From: MED-G116 sp038107835
GTDB taxonomy: Bacteria > Pseudomonadota > Alphaproteobacteria > Puniceispirillales > Puniceispirillaceae
Direction: 5' to 3'
Length of the DNA stretch: 50,818 nt
Assembly (NCBI GenBank): GCA_038107835.1
Contig: JAYNHH010000016.1
Location: 1 to 50,818 of the forward strand
The notes under the pieces were generated by a model that saw nothing but the letters and a program-made list of their open reading frames with translations, searched no databases and was not told the origin of the DNA. A program made the position numbers and the translations under genes. Positions 41,795 to 49,884 of this stretch are shown here, piece by piece (positions within the stretch are counted from its first letter, which is position 1; the number at the start of each line of letters is the position of its first letter).

Positions 41795-43042
41795 TCAGGC
41801 AAGCACCAGCAGCGCATGCCGTTTCTTGCCAGCCGAAATCTTTGCCTTGCCATCAATGAAATCATCAGGCGACAGGGTTTTTGACTCATCATTGATCTGG
41901 GCGTCATTCAACCGCGCACCACCCCCGCGGATGAGTCGTCTTGCCTCGCCGTTCGAGGTGGCAAATCCCACCTTGTTGAGAGCGGTGATCATCTCCATGC
42001 CGTTGGCTTCATCCGCACTGACCTCGGTCTGCGGCAGGCCATCCGAAACACCGCCACCTGAGACAAAGGTCTGCTTGGCGGTCTGCATCGCCTCTCGGGC
42101 GGCGTCGGCACCATGGCACAGGATCGTCGCCTCATTGGCCAGAATGATTTTCGCCTCATTGATTTTGGCACCCTGCAGTGCGCTCAGGCGGTTTACCTCA
42201 TCCATCGGCAGCTCGGTAAACAGCGCAAGGAAGCGGCCGACATCGGCATCCTCGGTGTTGCGCCAGAACTGCCAGAAATGGAATGGCGACAGTTTTTCGG
42301 CATTCAGCCAGATCGCGCCATCGGCTGATTTGCCCATTTTTGCCCCAGAGGCGGTGGTGATCAAAGGCGAGGTCAAACCGAAGATTTCCTGCGCATCGAC
42401 CCGGCGTGTCAGGTCTATCCCGCTGACGATGTTGCCCCATTGATCAGAACCGCCAAGCTGCAACAGACAGCCATAGCGTCGGCGCAGCTCCAGAAAATCA
42501 TAGGCCTGCAGGATGGCGTAGTTGAATTCCAGGAAAGACAGCGGCTGCTCACGCTCAAGTCGCAATTTGACCGACTCCATCGCCATCATCCGGTTGATCG
42601 AGAAATGCGGTCCGTAATCGCGCAGAAACCGCACATAGGCAAGATTGTCCAGCCAGTCGGCATTGTCGACCATCACCGCGTCGGTTGGGCCATCGCCAAA
42701 GGTCAGATATTTCTCGAAGACCTTCTTGATGCCCTGCTTGTTGTGCTCGATATCCTGATCTGACAGCAGGGGGCGCGCCGTATCCTTGCCCGAGGGATCA
42801 CCGACCTTGGTCGTGCCGCCCCCCATCAGGACGATCGGCTTGTGTCCGGATTTCTGGATGATGCGCAGCATCATGATCTGCACCAGCGAGCCGACATGCA
42901 GGCTGTCCGCCGTGCAGTCGAACCCGATATAGGTCGGCACAATCTGCTGTGTGGCCGTCTCGTCCAACCCCTTGAGGTTGGTTGCCTGATGCATGTAGCC
43001 ACGTTCGGTGAATTGTTGAATAAGGGCTGATTTATGGTTCAT
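41795..43042 (-). CDS. tyrS: Tyrosyl-tRNA synthetase
   Basis: 415 residues, class Ic synthetase: FDCTADSLHVGSLVQ holds the HIGH-type signature (HVGS, 49-52); KPIVLMGGGTTKVGDPSGKD; QLGGSDQWGNIVSGIDL; the KMSKS loop as KMGKS (about 230); and a C-terminal S4 RNA-binding domain (ITALNKVGFATSNGEARRLIRGGGARLND). It attaches tyrosine to tRNA-Tyr in the cytoplasm. The ATG is well placed, with a stem-loop 45 bp upstream that could be a leader element or end the preceding transcript. Confidence 0.96.
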   Translation of the reverse strand: MNHKSALIQQFTERGYMHQATNLKGLDETATQQIVPTYIGFDCTADSLHVGSLVQIMMLRIIQKSGHKPIVLMGGGTTKVGDPSGKDTARPLLSDQDIEHNKQGIKKVFEKYLTFGDGPTDAVMVDNADWLDNLAYVRFLRDYGPHFSINRMMAMESVKLRLEREQPLSFLEFNYAILQAYDFLELRRRYGCLLQLGGSDQWGNIVSGIDLTRRVDAQEIFGLTSPLITTASGAKMGKSADGAIWLNAEKLSPFHFWQFWRNTEDADVGRFLALFTELPMDEVNRLSALQGAKINEAKIILANEATILCHGADAAREAMQTAKQTFVSGGGVSDGLPQTEVSADEANGMEMITALNKVGFATSNGEARRLIRGGGARLNDAQINDESKTLSPDDFIDGKAKISAGKKRHALLVLA

Positions 43043-43086
43043 GACAATCGCCTGATTTTACGTCTGGCCACTTGGGCTGTTGGCTG

Positions 43087-43122
43087 AGCGGGAAGAGGCA
43101 GGAATCTGCTCTGCTCCCCGCT
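43087..43122. terminator. Stem-loop between the hydrolase gene and tyrS
   Basis: AGCGGG (43087-43092) pairs with CCCGCT (43117-43122); the interior AGAGGCAG/CTGCTCT pairs with a bulge around a GAAT loop. There is no T-run on either side, so it is not a classical intrinsic terminator. It could be an mRNA-stabilising 3' end for the hydrolase or a tyrS leader hairpin. Confidence 0.45.
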
Positions 43123-43151
43123 GTATCAATATGTCTTTCCCCGCGACACCA

Positions 43152-43814
43152 TCATGCCAGCGGATCAAAATCCGGGGCGGTGAGTGCCGTGTCCAGATAG
43201 CCACCAATGCGGGCGATCAACTCATCAAGATGATCGGCAAAGAAATGGTTGGCTCCCGGCACCACGTCAACGTCGATTTTCACCCCTTTCTGGATGGAAA
43301 TGCGCTCAACGAGCTTGTGCACCGCATCGGGTGGCACAACCGTGTCCTCCTCGCCATGGATGATCAGGCCGGATGCCGGGCAGGGGGCAAGAAACGAGAA
43401 ATCATGCGTTGTCGCCGGTGGTGCCACCGAGACAAAGCCTCTGATCTCGGGGCGGCGCATCATCAACTGCATGCCGATCCATGAACCGAAGGAAAAGCCG
43501 GCAATCCAGCATTGGCTTGAAGCTGGATTCTGAGCCTGCAGCCAATCCATCGCTGTCGCTGCATCAGACAGCTCGCCCTCGCCATTGTCATATTGACCCT
43601 GGCTGCGGCCGACGCCACGGAAATTGAAACGCATCACGGAAAAGCCACGGGCCTGAAAATGCTTATACAGCGAATAGGTGACGCGATTGTTCATGGTGCC
43701 GCCCTTGTCGGGCTCGGGATGCAGGATCAACGCAGTTGGCGCATCGGGCGCTTCGGCGGGCATGTAGCGACATTCGATCCGCCCCTCGGGGCCGTTGATA
43801 ATCACCTCAGGCAT
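43152..43814 (-). CDS. Alpha/beta hydrolase
   Basis: 220 residues: the nucleophile elbow GFSFGSWIG (GxSxG, about 108-116), NFRGVGRSQGQYDNG, HGEEDTVVPPD with the acid, and a late GANHFF with the catalytic His. This is the short dienelactone-hydrolase-like family; the substrate is unknown. The start at 43814 (MPEVIINGPEGRIE) is the family-like N-terminus; the frame extends 30 codons upstream into the gap before cysE. It is divergent from cysE with about 150 bp between. Confidence 0.88.
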   Translation of the reverse strand: MPEVIINGPEGRIECRYMPAEAPDAPTALILHPEPDKGGTMNNRVTYSLYKHFQARGFSVMRFNFRGVGRSQGQYDNGEGELSDAATAMDWLQAQNPASSQCWIAGFSFGSWIGMQLMMRRPEIRGFVSVAPPATTHDFSFLAPCPASGLIIHGEEDTVVPPDAVHKLVERISIQKGVKIDVDVVPGANHFFADHLDELIARIGGYLDTALTAPDFDPLA

Positions 43815-43834
43815 GTTTTTTCCGTTCGTCTTGT

Positions 43835-43934
43835 GATATTGTAAAAAGGGCTTATATCCCAATATCGGGGCGACGCCAAGCCAGCTTTGGCACTCATGGA
43901 GCATTGGCCATTGGTTAATGGTTGTTATGATAAC
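43835..43934. promoter_or_regulatory. Candidate cysE promoter and inverted repeats
   Basis: Between the divergent hydrolase and cysE genes lie GATATTG (43835-43841) / CAATATC (43860-43866), a 7-bp inverted repeat, and the perfect palindrome GTTATGATAAC (43924-43934). The latter contains TATGAT (43926-43931), a good -10, with TTGGCC 16 bp upstream (43904-43909). The palindrome thus coincides with the predicted cysE -10, so a repressor could bind there. No regulator is known for it here. Confidence 0.4.
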
Positions 43935-43967
43935 GCTGATCGAAAACCTGAACGGAAGCAGAAGCAG

Positions 43968-44741
43968 ATGTTTGCCAGACTGAGCCGAGATCTGAACGCC
44001 ATCATGGAGCGTGACCCCGCAGCCAGTTCAAGGCTTGCGGCAGTGTTTCTCTATCCCAGCTTTCAGGTGATGCTTGCCTATCGTCTGGCCAATCCGCTGT
44101 GGCGTGCGGGGTTTAAATTCATCTCCCGCTTCATCATGCAGTTTGCCCGCATGGTTACCAATATTGAAATTCATCCTGGCGCAACCATTGGCTGTGGTTT
44201 TTTTGTCGATCATGGGGCCGGTGTTGTTATTGGTGAAACGTCGGTCATCGGCCGCGATGTGACGCTGTATCAGGGGGTGACGCTTGGCGGCGTCCTGCCA
44301 GCTGTTGATGCGAGCGCGCAGCGGTCTGTCAAACGCCATCCAACAATCGGTGACAATGTGATCATCGGCTCTGGCGCCCAGGTGCTTGGCAACATCACTG
44401 TCAATGCCTGCGCGCGTGTTGGTGGCAATTCCGTTGTGACCAGAGATGTTCCCGAAGGCGCTACCGTTGTTGGGGTGCCAGCGCGGCAGGTGGCGGCAAA
44501 GGCCGGTGCTGGCAGGGCCGACGACAGGTTTCAGGCCTATGCGGTTGCCAATCCGGGTGAGGTTGACCCACGTGAGCGCACGATCGCCGCGCTTGTTGAC
44601 GAGGTGCAATCGCTGCGCGCCCGCCTGAATGATATGGAAGACCGGTTGGCACCGACGGCGATGCATGATGATGCCGGAAAGCCGCTGCGCGATGATGATC
44701 CGGCCACTGGCTATGCTGGCCGCAAGCCAACCAAAAGCTAG
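43968..44741 (+). CDS. cysE: Serine O-acetyltransferase
   Basis: 257 residues: an N-terminal helical domain (RDLNAIMERDPAASSRLAAVFLYPSFQ) and a left-handed beta-helix with NIEIHPGATIGCGFFVDHGAGVVIGETSVIG, YQGVTLGG and GSGAQVLGNITVN, as in the short CysE/SrpH branch. It makes O-acetylserine, the carbon skeleton for cysteine. The C-terminal 70 residues are extra and charged (DEVQSLRARLNDMEDRL looks coiled-coil). ATG 43968 has GGAAGCAGAAG upstream. It starts a run with the cysteine desulfurase 35 bp downstream. Confidence 0.94.
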   Translation: MFARLSRDLNAIMERDPAASSRLAAVFLYPSFQVMLAYRLANPLWRAGFKFISRFIMQFARMVTNIEIHPGATIGCGFFVDHGAGVVIGETSVIGRDVTLYQGVTLGGVLPAVDASAQRSVKRHPTIGDNVIIGSGAQVLGNITVNACARVGGNSVVTRDVPEGATVVGVPARQVAAKAGAGRADDRFQAYAVANPGEVDPRERTIAALVDEVQSLRARLNDMEDRLAPTAMHDDAGKPLRDDDPATGYAGRKPTKS

Positions 44742-44776
44742 ATCGGTCCCGTAAAACGTAATGTGTGGTCGTTTCA

Positions 44777-45871
44777 ATGCCGGTCGCTGACCCCATATAT
44801 CTGGACAATAATGCCACCGCGCCGTTGCGCGCCGAGGCTGTTGCTGCAATCCATCAGGCGATGGGACCGCCCGCCAACCCCTCCTCAGTGCATGGGTTTG
44901 GCCGCCGGGCGCGGTTGCTTGTTGAGGATGCGCGCCAGTCTCTCGGCCTGCTGATCGGGTGCCGTGCGCAGGATGTGGTCTTTACCAGTGGCGGTACCGA
45001 GGCGAATAATCTTGCGCTGTCTGGTTTTTCGCATGTGATCACCAGCGCGATCGAGCATGATTCCGTTCTGCAGGCCGCCCCACAGGCCAGCCTGCTGCCG
45101 GTGACAGACGATGGCCTGGTTGATCTTGCAGCACTCAAACAGATGGTTGCGGCGCTTCCGGCGGATCAGCGGGATCAGACAATTGTGTCGGTGATGGCGG
45201 CCAACAACGAAACCGGCGTGATCCAGCCGCTTGCCGGGATTGTCGAGATCGCCCGCGACGCCGGTCTGGCGACGCATAGCGACATGGTGCAGCTGCTCGG
45301 AAAGACACATATTGATCTGGCAGCGCTTGGACTCGATTTTGCCAGCTTTTCCGCGCACAAGATTGGCGGTCCGACAGGTGTCGGGGCGCTTGTTGTCCGC
45401 CCGGGAATGCGTCTGACAAGTCTGCTGCGCGGTGGTGGTCAGGAACAGGGTCGGCGGTCCGGAACGGAAAATATTCTCGGCATCACCGGCTTTGGCGCGG
45501 CAGCCACCGCTGCCTTTGGTGATGTCGCGCATTTTCGTGATATGGCGGGTTGGCGAGATGCCTTTGAGGCTGAGGTTGCTGCGGCGCGTCCGGATGTTGC
45601 TCTGTTTGGGGCCGCTGCGCCCCGTCTTGGCAACACCTCCTGTCTTGCTGTTGGTGGAAAATCCTCAGAGACCTTGGTCATGGCCCTTGATATTGCCGGT
45701 GTTGCCGTCAGCGCGGGTTCAGCCTGTTCCTCGGGCAAGGTAACAGCCAGCCATGTCCTGACCGCGATGCGTGCTGGTGAAAAGGCGGCACAGGCGATCC
45801 GCGTTTCCGGCGGGTGGCAGACCCGAAAGGAAGATTTTGAAAGGCTTGCGCAAGTGCTGGCTGGGTTGTAA
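44777..45871 (+). CDS. Cysteine desulfurase (NifS/IscS-like, class V PLP enzyme)
   Basis: 364 residues: YLDNNATAPLR (8-18), SGGTEANNLAL (71-81), AANNETGVIQP (141-151), PLP Lys195 in FSAHKIGGPTG, and the catalytic Cys317 in SAGSACSSGKVTAS. It removes sulfur from cysteine to form a protein persulfide for Fe-S clusters and thiolated tRNA. It is shorter than E. coli IscS (404) and is not surrounded by iscR/iscU/iscA; instead it follows cysE and precedes a ferredoxin and mnmA. RBS is poor at ATG 44777; a GTG four codons earlier is an alternative. Confidence 0.92.
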   Translation: MPVADPIYLDNNATAPLRAEAVAAIHQAMGPPANPSSVHGFGRRARLLVEDARQSLGLLIGCRAQDVVFTSGGTEANNLALSGFSHVITSAIEHDSVLQAAPQASLLPVTDDGLVDLAALKQMVAALPADQRDQTIVSVMAANNETGVIQPLAGIVEIARDAGLATHSDMVQLLGKTHIDLAALGLDFASFSAHKIGGPTGVGALVVRPGMRLTSLLRGGGQEQGRRSGTENILGITGFGAAATAAFGDVAHFRDMAGWRDAFEAEVAAARPDVALFGAAAPRLGNTSCLAVGGKSSETLVMALDIAGVAVSAGSACSSGKVTASHVLTAMRAGEKAAQAIRVSGGWQTRKEDFERLAQVLAGL

Positions 45872-45961
45872 AAGCATCGCCGCAGCCTTAAGTAAAGTCG
45901 ACGTTTTCGAATGGGGCAACAGCGCCTTTTCACGGGCGTCGTTCAATGGAGTGAGTAGACC

Positions 45962-46276
45962 ATGCCAACAATTATTTTTACCACGCCGGATGGCAAGCAG
46001 CATGATGTGAGCGTTGATGATGGTGTCACCGTCATGGAAGCTGGCCGTGATGCCAATCTGGGGATCGAGGGTACCTGCGGTGGCTGCCTGTCCTGTGCGA
46101 CCTGCCATGTCATTGTCGATCCAGATTGGTTTGCCAAAACCGGCGGCCCGAGTGAGGATGAGGAAGATATGCTGGACTTGGCCTTCGGCCTTACCGAGAC
46201 CTCGCGCCTTGGATGCCAGATCGAAATGTCGGATGCGCTTGATGGGCTGCGTCTGACCGTACCCGAGGATATGTAA
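45962..46276 (+). CDS. [2Fe-2S] ferredoxin, adrenodoxin/ISC type
   Basis: 104 residues with the ligand pattern C-x5-C-x2-C...C: Cys39, Cys45, Cys48 (in GTCGGCLSCATCHV) and Cys85 (in TSRLGCQIEMS). The length and the DEEDMLD acidic patch match vertebrate-type/ISC ferredoxins, which give electrons for Fe-S cluster assembly or to P450s. Here it lies 90 bp after the cysteine desulfurase and 12 bp before mnmA, so electron supply for sulfur transfer is the natural inference. GGAGTGAG lies upstream of the ATG. Confidence 0.94.
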   Translation: MPTIIFTTPDGKQHDVSVDDGVTVMEAGRDANLGIEGTCGGCLSCATCHVIVDPDWFAKTGGPSEDEEDMLDLAFGLTETSRLGCQIEMSDALDGLRLTVPEDM

Positions 46277-46288
46277 GGAACCGGATCC

Positions 46289-47491
46289 ATGGTGTCGACA
46301 CCGACATCACAACCGATATCGCCTGTCTTAACGGCCTGTAATTCGCTCGGCTTTGCCAAGCCGGAGGCTGAGACACGTGTCGTTGTTGCCATGTCTGGCG
46401 GTGTCGACAGTTCGGTGACGGCCGCCCTCCTGCATGAGCAGGGCTATGAGGTCATCGGCATTACCCTGCAGCTCTATGATCATGGTGTCGCCGTTCAGGC
46501 GAAGGGAGCCTGCTGTGCCGGGGTCGATATCCATGATGCCCGCACGGTGGCCGCGCGCCTTGGCATCCCACATTATGTTCTTGACTATGAAAGCCGGTTT
46601 CACAATCAGGTGATGCAGGATTTTGCTGACAGCTATCTGCGCGGTGAAACACCCATTCCCTGTGTCAGATGCAACCAGACGGTCAAATTTTCCGATCTGC
46701 TGACAACCGCCCGTGAACTGGGGGCAGATTGTCTTGCCACCGGTCACTATGTCCAGCGTTTCGATACAGCTGCCGGCCCGGTTCTCCATCGCGGTGCTGA
46801 CGCCAGCAAGGACCAGTCCTATTTCCTGTTTGCGACAACGCCGGACCAGCTTGATTATCTGCGCTTTCCCCTTGGCGGGCTGAGCAAGGAGGAAACCCGT
46901 GATCTGGCTCACCGGCACGGCCTCAGCGTGGCTGACAAGCCGGACAGTCAGGATATCTGTTTTGTACCCAATGGCCGTTATGGCGATGTGGTGCGGCGCT
47001 TGCGGCCGGGCGCGGTTGAGGCCGGAGACATCGTGCATCTTGATGGCACCGTGCTTGGCCGGCATAACGGCATTATTGACTATACCATCGGCCAGCGGCG
47101 CGGCCTTGGCATTGGCGGTCGCAAGGATGCTGATGAGGCTGAGGGTCCGCTCTATGTTGTCGGCATTGATCCGGCAACGCATCAGGTCATTGTCGGTCCG
47201 CAAACTGCGCTTGCCTGTGAACAGGTGCATCTTGGCGAGACCAGCTGGGTGGCGCGCGATGGGGCTCCCCTGCCGGGCCGTGCTGTCCTGGCGCGGCTTC
47301 GCAATACGGCACCGGCGATGCCGGCCATCATCGAGTCCGTTGATGACGAGGGTGCCGTCATCCGGCTGCAGGAGCCGCAATTTGGCATTGCCGCGGGGCA
47401 GGCAGCGGCCATCTATGACGCTGATGACAGCCAGCATCTGCTCGGTGGGGGCTGGATTACCGCCGCACCGCTTGCGGCGCTTGCCGTCTGA
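46289..47491 (+). CDS. mnmA: tRNA-specific 2-thiouridylase MnmA
   Basis: 400 residues: PP-loop SGGVDSS (36-42), TLQLYDHG, PCVRCNQTVKF with Cys125 and Cys128, DQSYFLF, DSQDICFVPNGRY with Cys221, and a C-terminal beta-barrel. It adenylates U34 of tRNA-Lys, -Glu and -Gln and replaces the oxygen with sulfur. Cys128 and Cys221 correspond to the two catalytic cysteines of E. coli MnmA. Cys125 occupies the place of an Asp there, making a CxxC...C set. The N-terminus has about 25 extra residues before the PP-loop domain. TAAGGA lies upstream of the ATG. Confidence 0.95.
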   Translation: MVSTPTSQPISPVLTACNSLGFAKPEAETRVVVAMSGGVDSSVTAALLHEQGYEVIGITLQLYDHGVAVQAKGACCAGVDIHDARTVAARLGIPHYVLDYESRFHNQVMQDFADSYLRGETPIPCVRCNQTVKFSDLLTTARELGADCLATGHYVQRFDTAAGPVLHRGADASKDQSYFLFATTPDQLDYLRFPLGGLSKEETRDLAHRHGLSVADKPDSQDICFVPNGRYGDVVRRLRPGAVEAGDIVHLDGTVLGRHNGIIDYTIGQRRGLGIGGRKDADEAEGPLYVVGIDPATHQVIVGPQTALACEQVHLGETSWVARDGAPLPGRAVLARLRNTAPAMPAIIESVDDEGAVIRLQEPQFGIAAGQAAAIYDADDSQHLLGGGWITAAPLAALAV

Positions 47492-47605
47492 TCCACACGC
47501 TGTCAACAATGCTGGTTGCCGATTTCAGCTGCCGATGAAACGGCTTGCAATGGGCGGGTCTGCTGTTAGGTTTTTCAGGGTAGAGACCAAAGCCGCCGGT
47601 GCCTT

Positions 47606-49219
47606 ATGAACGCTGATTTTCCACTTCTGATCAAAACCCTGCTGACAGCGCCGCTGCAGACGGTGCCGGATCAGCAGATCATCAGCGATGGCCTCGGCCA
47701 TTTCACCTATCGCGACTTTGCCTGCAGGCTGCACCAATTGGCGGGCGCGCTCTCCCATGCTGGTGTCGGCCAGGGGGATGTGGTCGGTGTGATGGATTGG
47801 GACACGCACCGTTATCTGGAATGTTTCTTTGCCGTGCCGATGATGGGCGCGGTCCTGCATACGATCAACATCCGCCTGTCACCAGCCCAGATCGCCTATA
47901 CGATCGACCATGCCGAGGATGATGTCATTCTGGTGCATGTTGATTTTCTGCCGCTTCTGGAAGAGGCCATGGCCATGGTCGAGCGTCCGGTGCGGCTTTT
48001 TGTGATGCGCGATGCGCCCACCGGGCCGGTGCCGGTCAGTGCGCTTGCCATTGACGGCATTGTCGATGCGATGATGGTGGCGGCACCGCCGACATTCGAC
48101 TTTCCCGATTTTGATGAAAATCTCCGCGCTACCTGTTTCTACACCACCGGCACCACCGGTGATCCGAAAGGGGTTGCCTATTCGCATCGCCAGCTGGTGC
48201 TGCATACGATGGGCATCCTGTCGACATTCGGGCCGATGGCGGCGGGCAATCGCTTTCACACCCATGATGTCTATATGCCGATTACGCCGATGTTCCATGT
48301 GCATGGCTGGGGCTTTCCCTATGCGGCGACGATGCTTGGGCTCAGGCAGATCTATCCGGGGCGCTATCAGCCGGACAATCTTGTCCGCCTTATCGACCGG
48401 CATGGTGTCACCTTCTCGCATTGCGTGCCGACCATTCTGCATATGCTGCTGACCTGTGATGCGGCGGCTGAGGTAACGCTTGCCAGATGGAAGGTGGTGA
48501 TCGGCGGTTCGGCATTGCCGCGCGGTCTGGCCGAAGCGGCGCTGGCACGGGGTATTAATGTGTTTTCCGCCTATGGCCTGTCCGAGACCTGCCCGTTGCT
48601 GACAACGGTGCATCTTGATCCGGCAGATGAGTCCGATGTCGCGGCGCGGCTGAAAACAGGGCGGCCAGCGGCGATGGTCGAGCTGCGCGTTGTCGATGCC
48701 GAGATGCGGGATGTGCCACGCGATGGTGTTTCCACTGGCGAAATTGTGGCGCGCGCGCCCTGGCTCAATGAGGCTTACCTGAAAGATGCCGACGCCACCG
48801 CCGCCCTGTGGCGTGGCGGTTACATGCACACCGGCGATGTTGGCCGGATCGAGGCGGATGGCTCGCTGATGATTACCGACCGGTTGAAGGATGTGATCAA
48901 ATCCGGTGGTGAGTGGATTTCCTCGCTGACGCTGGAGAGCATTGCTTCCGCCGTCGATGGTGTCGCTGAGGTCGCGGCCATTGGCATTCCCCACCCGAAA
49001 TGGGGTGAACGGCCGCGCTTGCTGGTGGTGCCGGTGGTGGGCGCCGATGCAGAGCGCCTGCCAGCCGACATCACCGCCGCGCTCGAGGCCGAGATTGCCG
49101 CGGGGGCGCTGTCGAAATGGGCGCTGCCGGAACGGATCGATATCGTGGCGGAGCTTGCCAGAACAAGCGTTGGCAAGATCGACAAGAAACGCCTGCGTGC
49201 GCAGATGACGCCGGGCTAG
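47606..49219 (+). CDS. Acyl-CoA synthetase (AMP-forming; fatty-acyl- or DmdB-like ligase)
   Basis: 537 residues of the ANL superfamily: ATP loop YTTGTTGDPKGVAYSHR (about 183-199), PMFHVHGWGFPY, AYGLSETCPLL, HTGDVGRIEADG, DRLKDVIKSGGEWIS, and the C-terminal catalytic Lys in SVGKIDKKRLR. The GAVLHTINIRLSPAQI segment is typical of the branch that includes medium-chain fatty-acyl-CoA ligases and methylmercaptopropionate-CoA ligase (DmdB), common in marine bacteria; sequence alone does not choose. It activates a carboxylic acid with ATP and CoA. Its stop shares CTAG with the convergent DUF2721 gene. Confidence 0.9.
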   Translation: MNADFPLLIKTLLTAPLQTVPDQQIISDGLGHFTYRDFACRLHQLAGALSHAGVGQGDVVGVMDWDTHRYLECFFAVPMMGAVLHTINIRLSPAQIAYTIDHAEDDVILVHVDFLPLLEEAMAMVERPVRLFVMRDAPTGPVPVSALAIDGIVDAMMVAAPPTFDFPDFDENLRATCFYTTGTTGDPKGVAYSHRQLVLHTMGILSTFGPMAAGNRFHTHDVYMPITPMFHVHGWGFPYAATMLGLRQIYPGRYQPDNLVRLIDRHGVTFSHCVPTILHMLLTCDAAAEVTLARWKVVIGGSALPRGLAEAALARGINVFSAYGLSETCPLLTTVHLDPADESDVAARLKTGRPAAMVELRVVDAEMRDVPRDGVSTGEIVARAPWLNEAYLKDADATAALWRGGYMHTGDVGRIEADGSLMITDRLKDVIKSGGEWISSLTLESIASAVDGVAEVAAIGIPHPKWGERPRLLVVPVVGADAERLPADITAALEAEIAAGALSKWALPERIDIVAELARTSVGKIDKKRLRAQMTPG

Positions 49220-49776
49220 ACCGGCCATCTGTCCGGCTTTCTGCTCCGCAATCCAATGGGGCCGCTGGTCTTGCCGTCATCGTTCTCGGCGGCTTGCTGA
49301 ACAGCCTTTTTGGCGGCTTTTTTGGCGGCACGCCGGCGGCGCTTCGGCGTGATCAGATGGTGCCATTCATGATGGTCCTCCAGATCCGAGATATGGACGT
49401 CAAGCGCCGAATTGGCGATCTGGATTTCGATGGTGAAGCCGAGCATCGCCAGTACCATCAGAATGATCGAGCCGAAAAACAGCCAGCTGCCGACATCATG
49501 TGCGTCCAGATAGGTAGCGATCATCGCCGACAGTGCAAAACAGAAAGCAAGGGCCGAGATCGTCTGCACGATGCCGATCAGCCGCAGGCGTTTGCGCAGG
49601 GTATTGATCTGCCGCAGGAAGCGCTCGGCATCACCCAGCGAGGTGTTGTCTCGGATCACTGCGTCATGCAGGTCGCGGATCAGGCTTGCCAGCACGGTGT
49701 AGCGGTTGCCGAAATTGATCATCATCAGCGGGATTGCTGGAAACAGCACGCCAATGATCAGAATGTCTTGTTGCAT
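49216..49776 (-). CDS. DUF2721 membrane protein
   Basis: 186 residues: a membrane helix at about 4-22 (ILIIGVLFPAIPLMMINFG), then RYTVLASLIRDLHD and RFLRQINTLRKRLRLIG, the DUF2721 signature with its charged cytoplasmic part, then two more helices (ISALAFCFALSAMIATYL, LFFGSIILMVLAMLGFTIEI). A Lys/Arg-rich tail follows (PKRRRRAAKKAAKKAVQQAAEN), unusual in length. No known function. ATG 49776 is preferred over the frame to 49818 since it starts right before the first helix. 108 bp downstream of marC on the same strand. Confidence 0.82.
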   Translation of the reverse strand: MQQDILIIGVLFPAIPLMMINFGNRYTVLASLIRDLHDAVIRDNTSLGDAERFLRQINTLRKRLRLIGIVQTISALAFCFALSAMIATYLDAHDVGSWLFFGSIILMVLAMLGFTIEIQIANSALDVHISDLEDHHEWHHLITPKRRRRAAKKAAKKAVQQAAENDDGKTSGPIGLRSRKPDRWPV

Positions 49777-49884
49777 TTCACGTCTCGTCACGGGAGGGAT
49801 TGGGGGGTGCTGGTGCATGGGCGCTTGGACACAGCTGCAGTTATGCGCACCCTAGGCCTTATTTGCGGCATAATTAGGGCGGGT

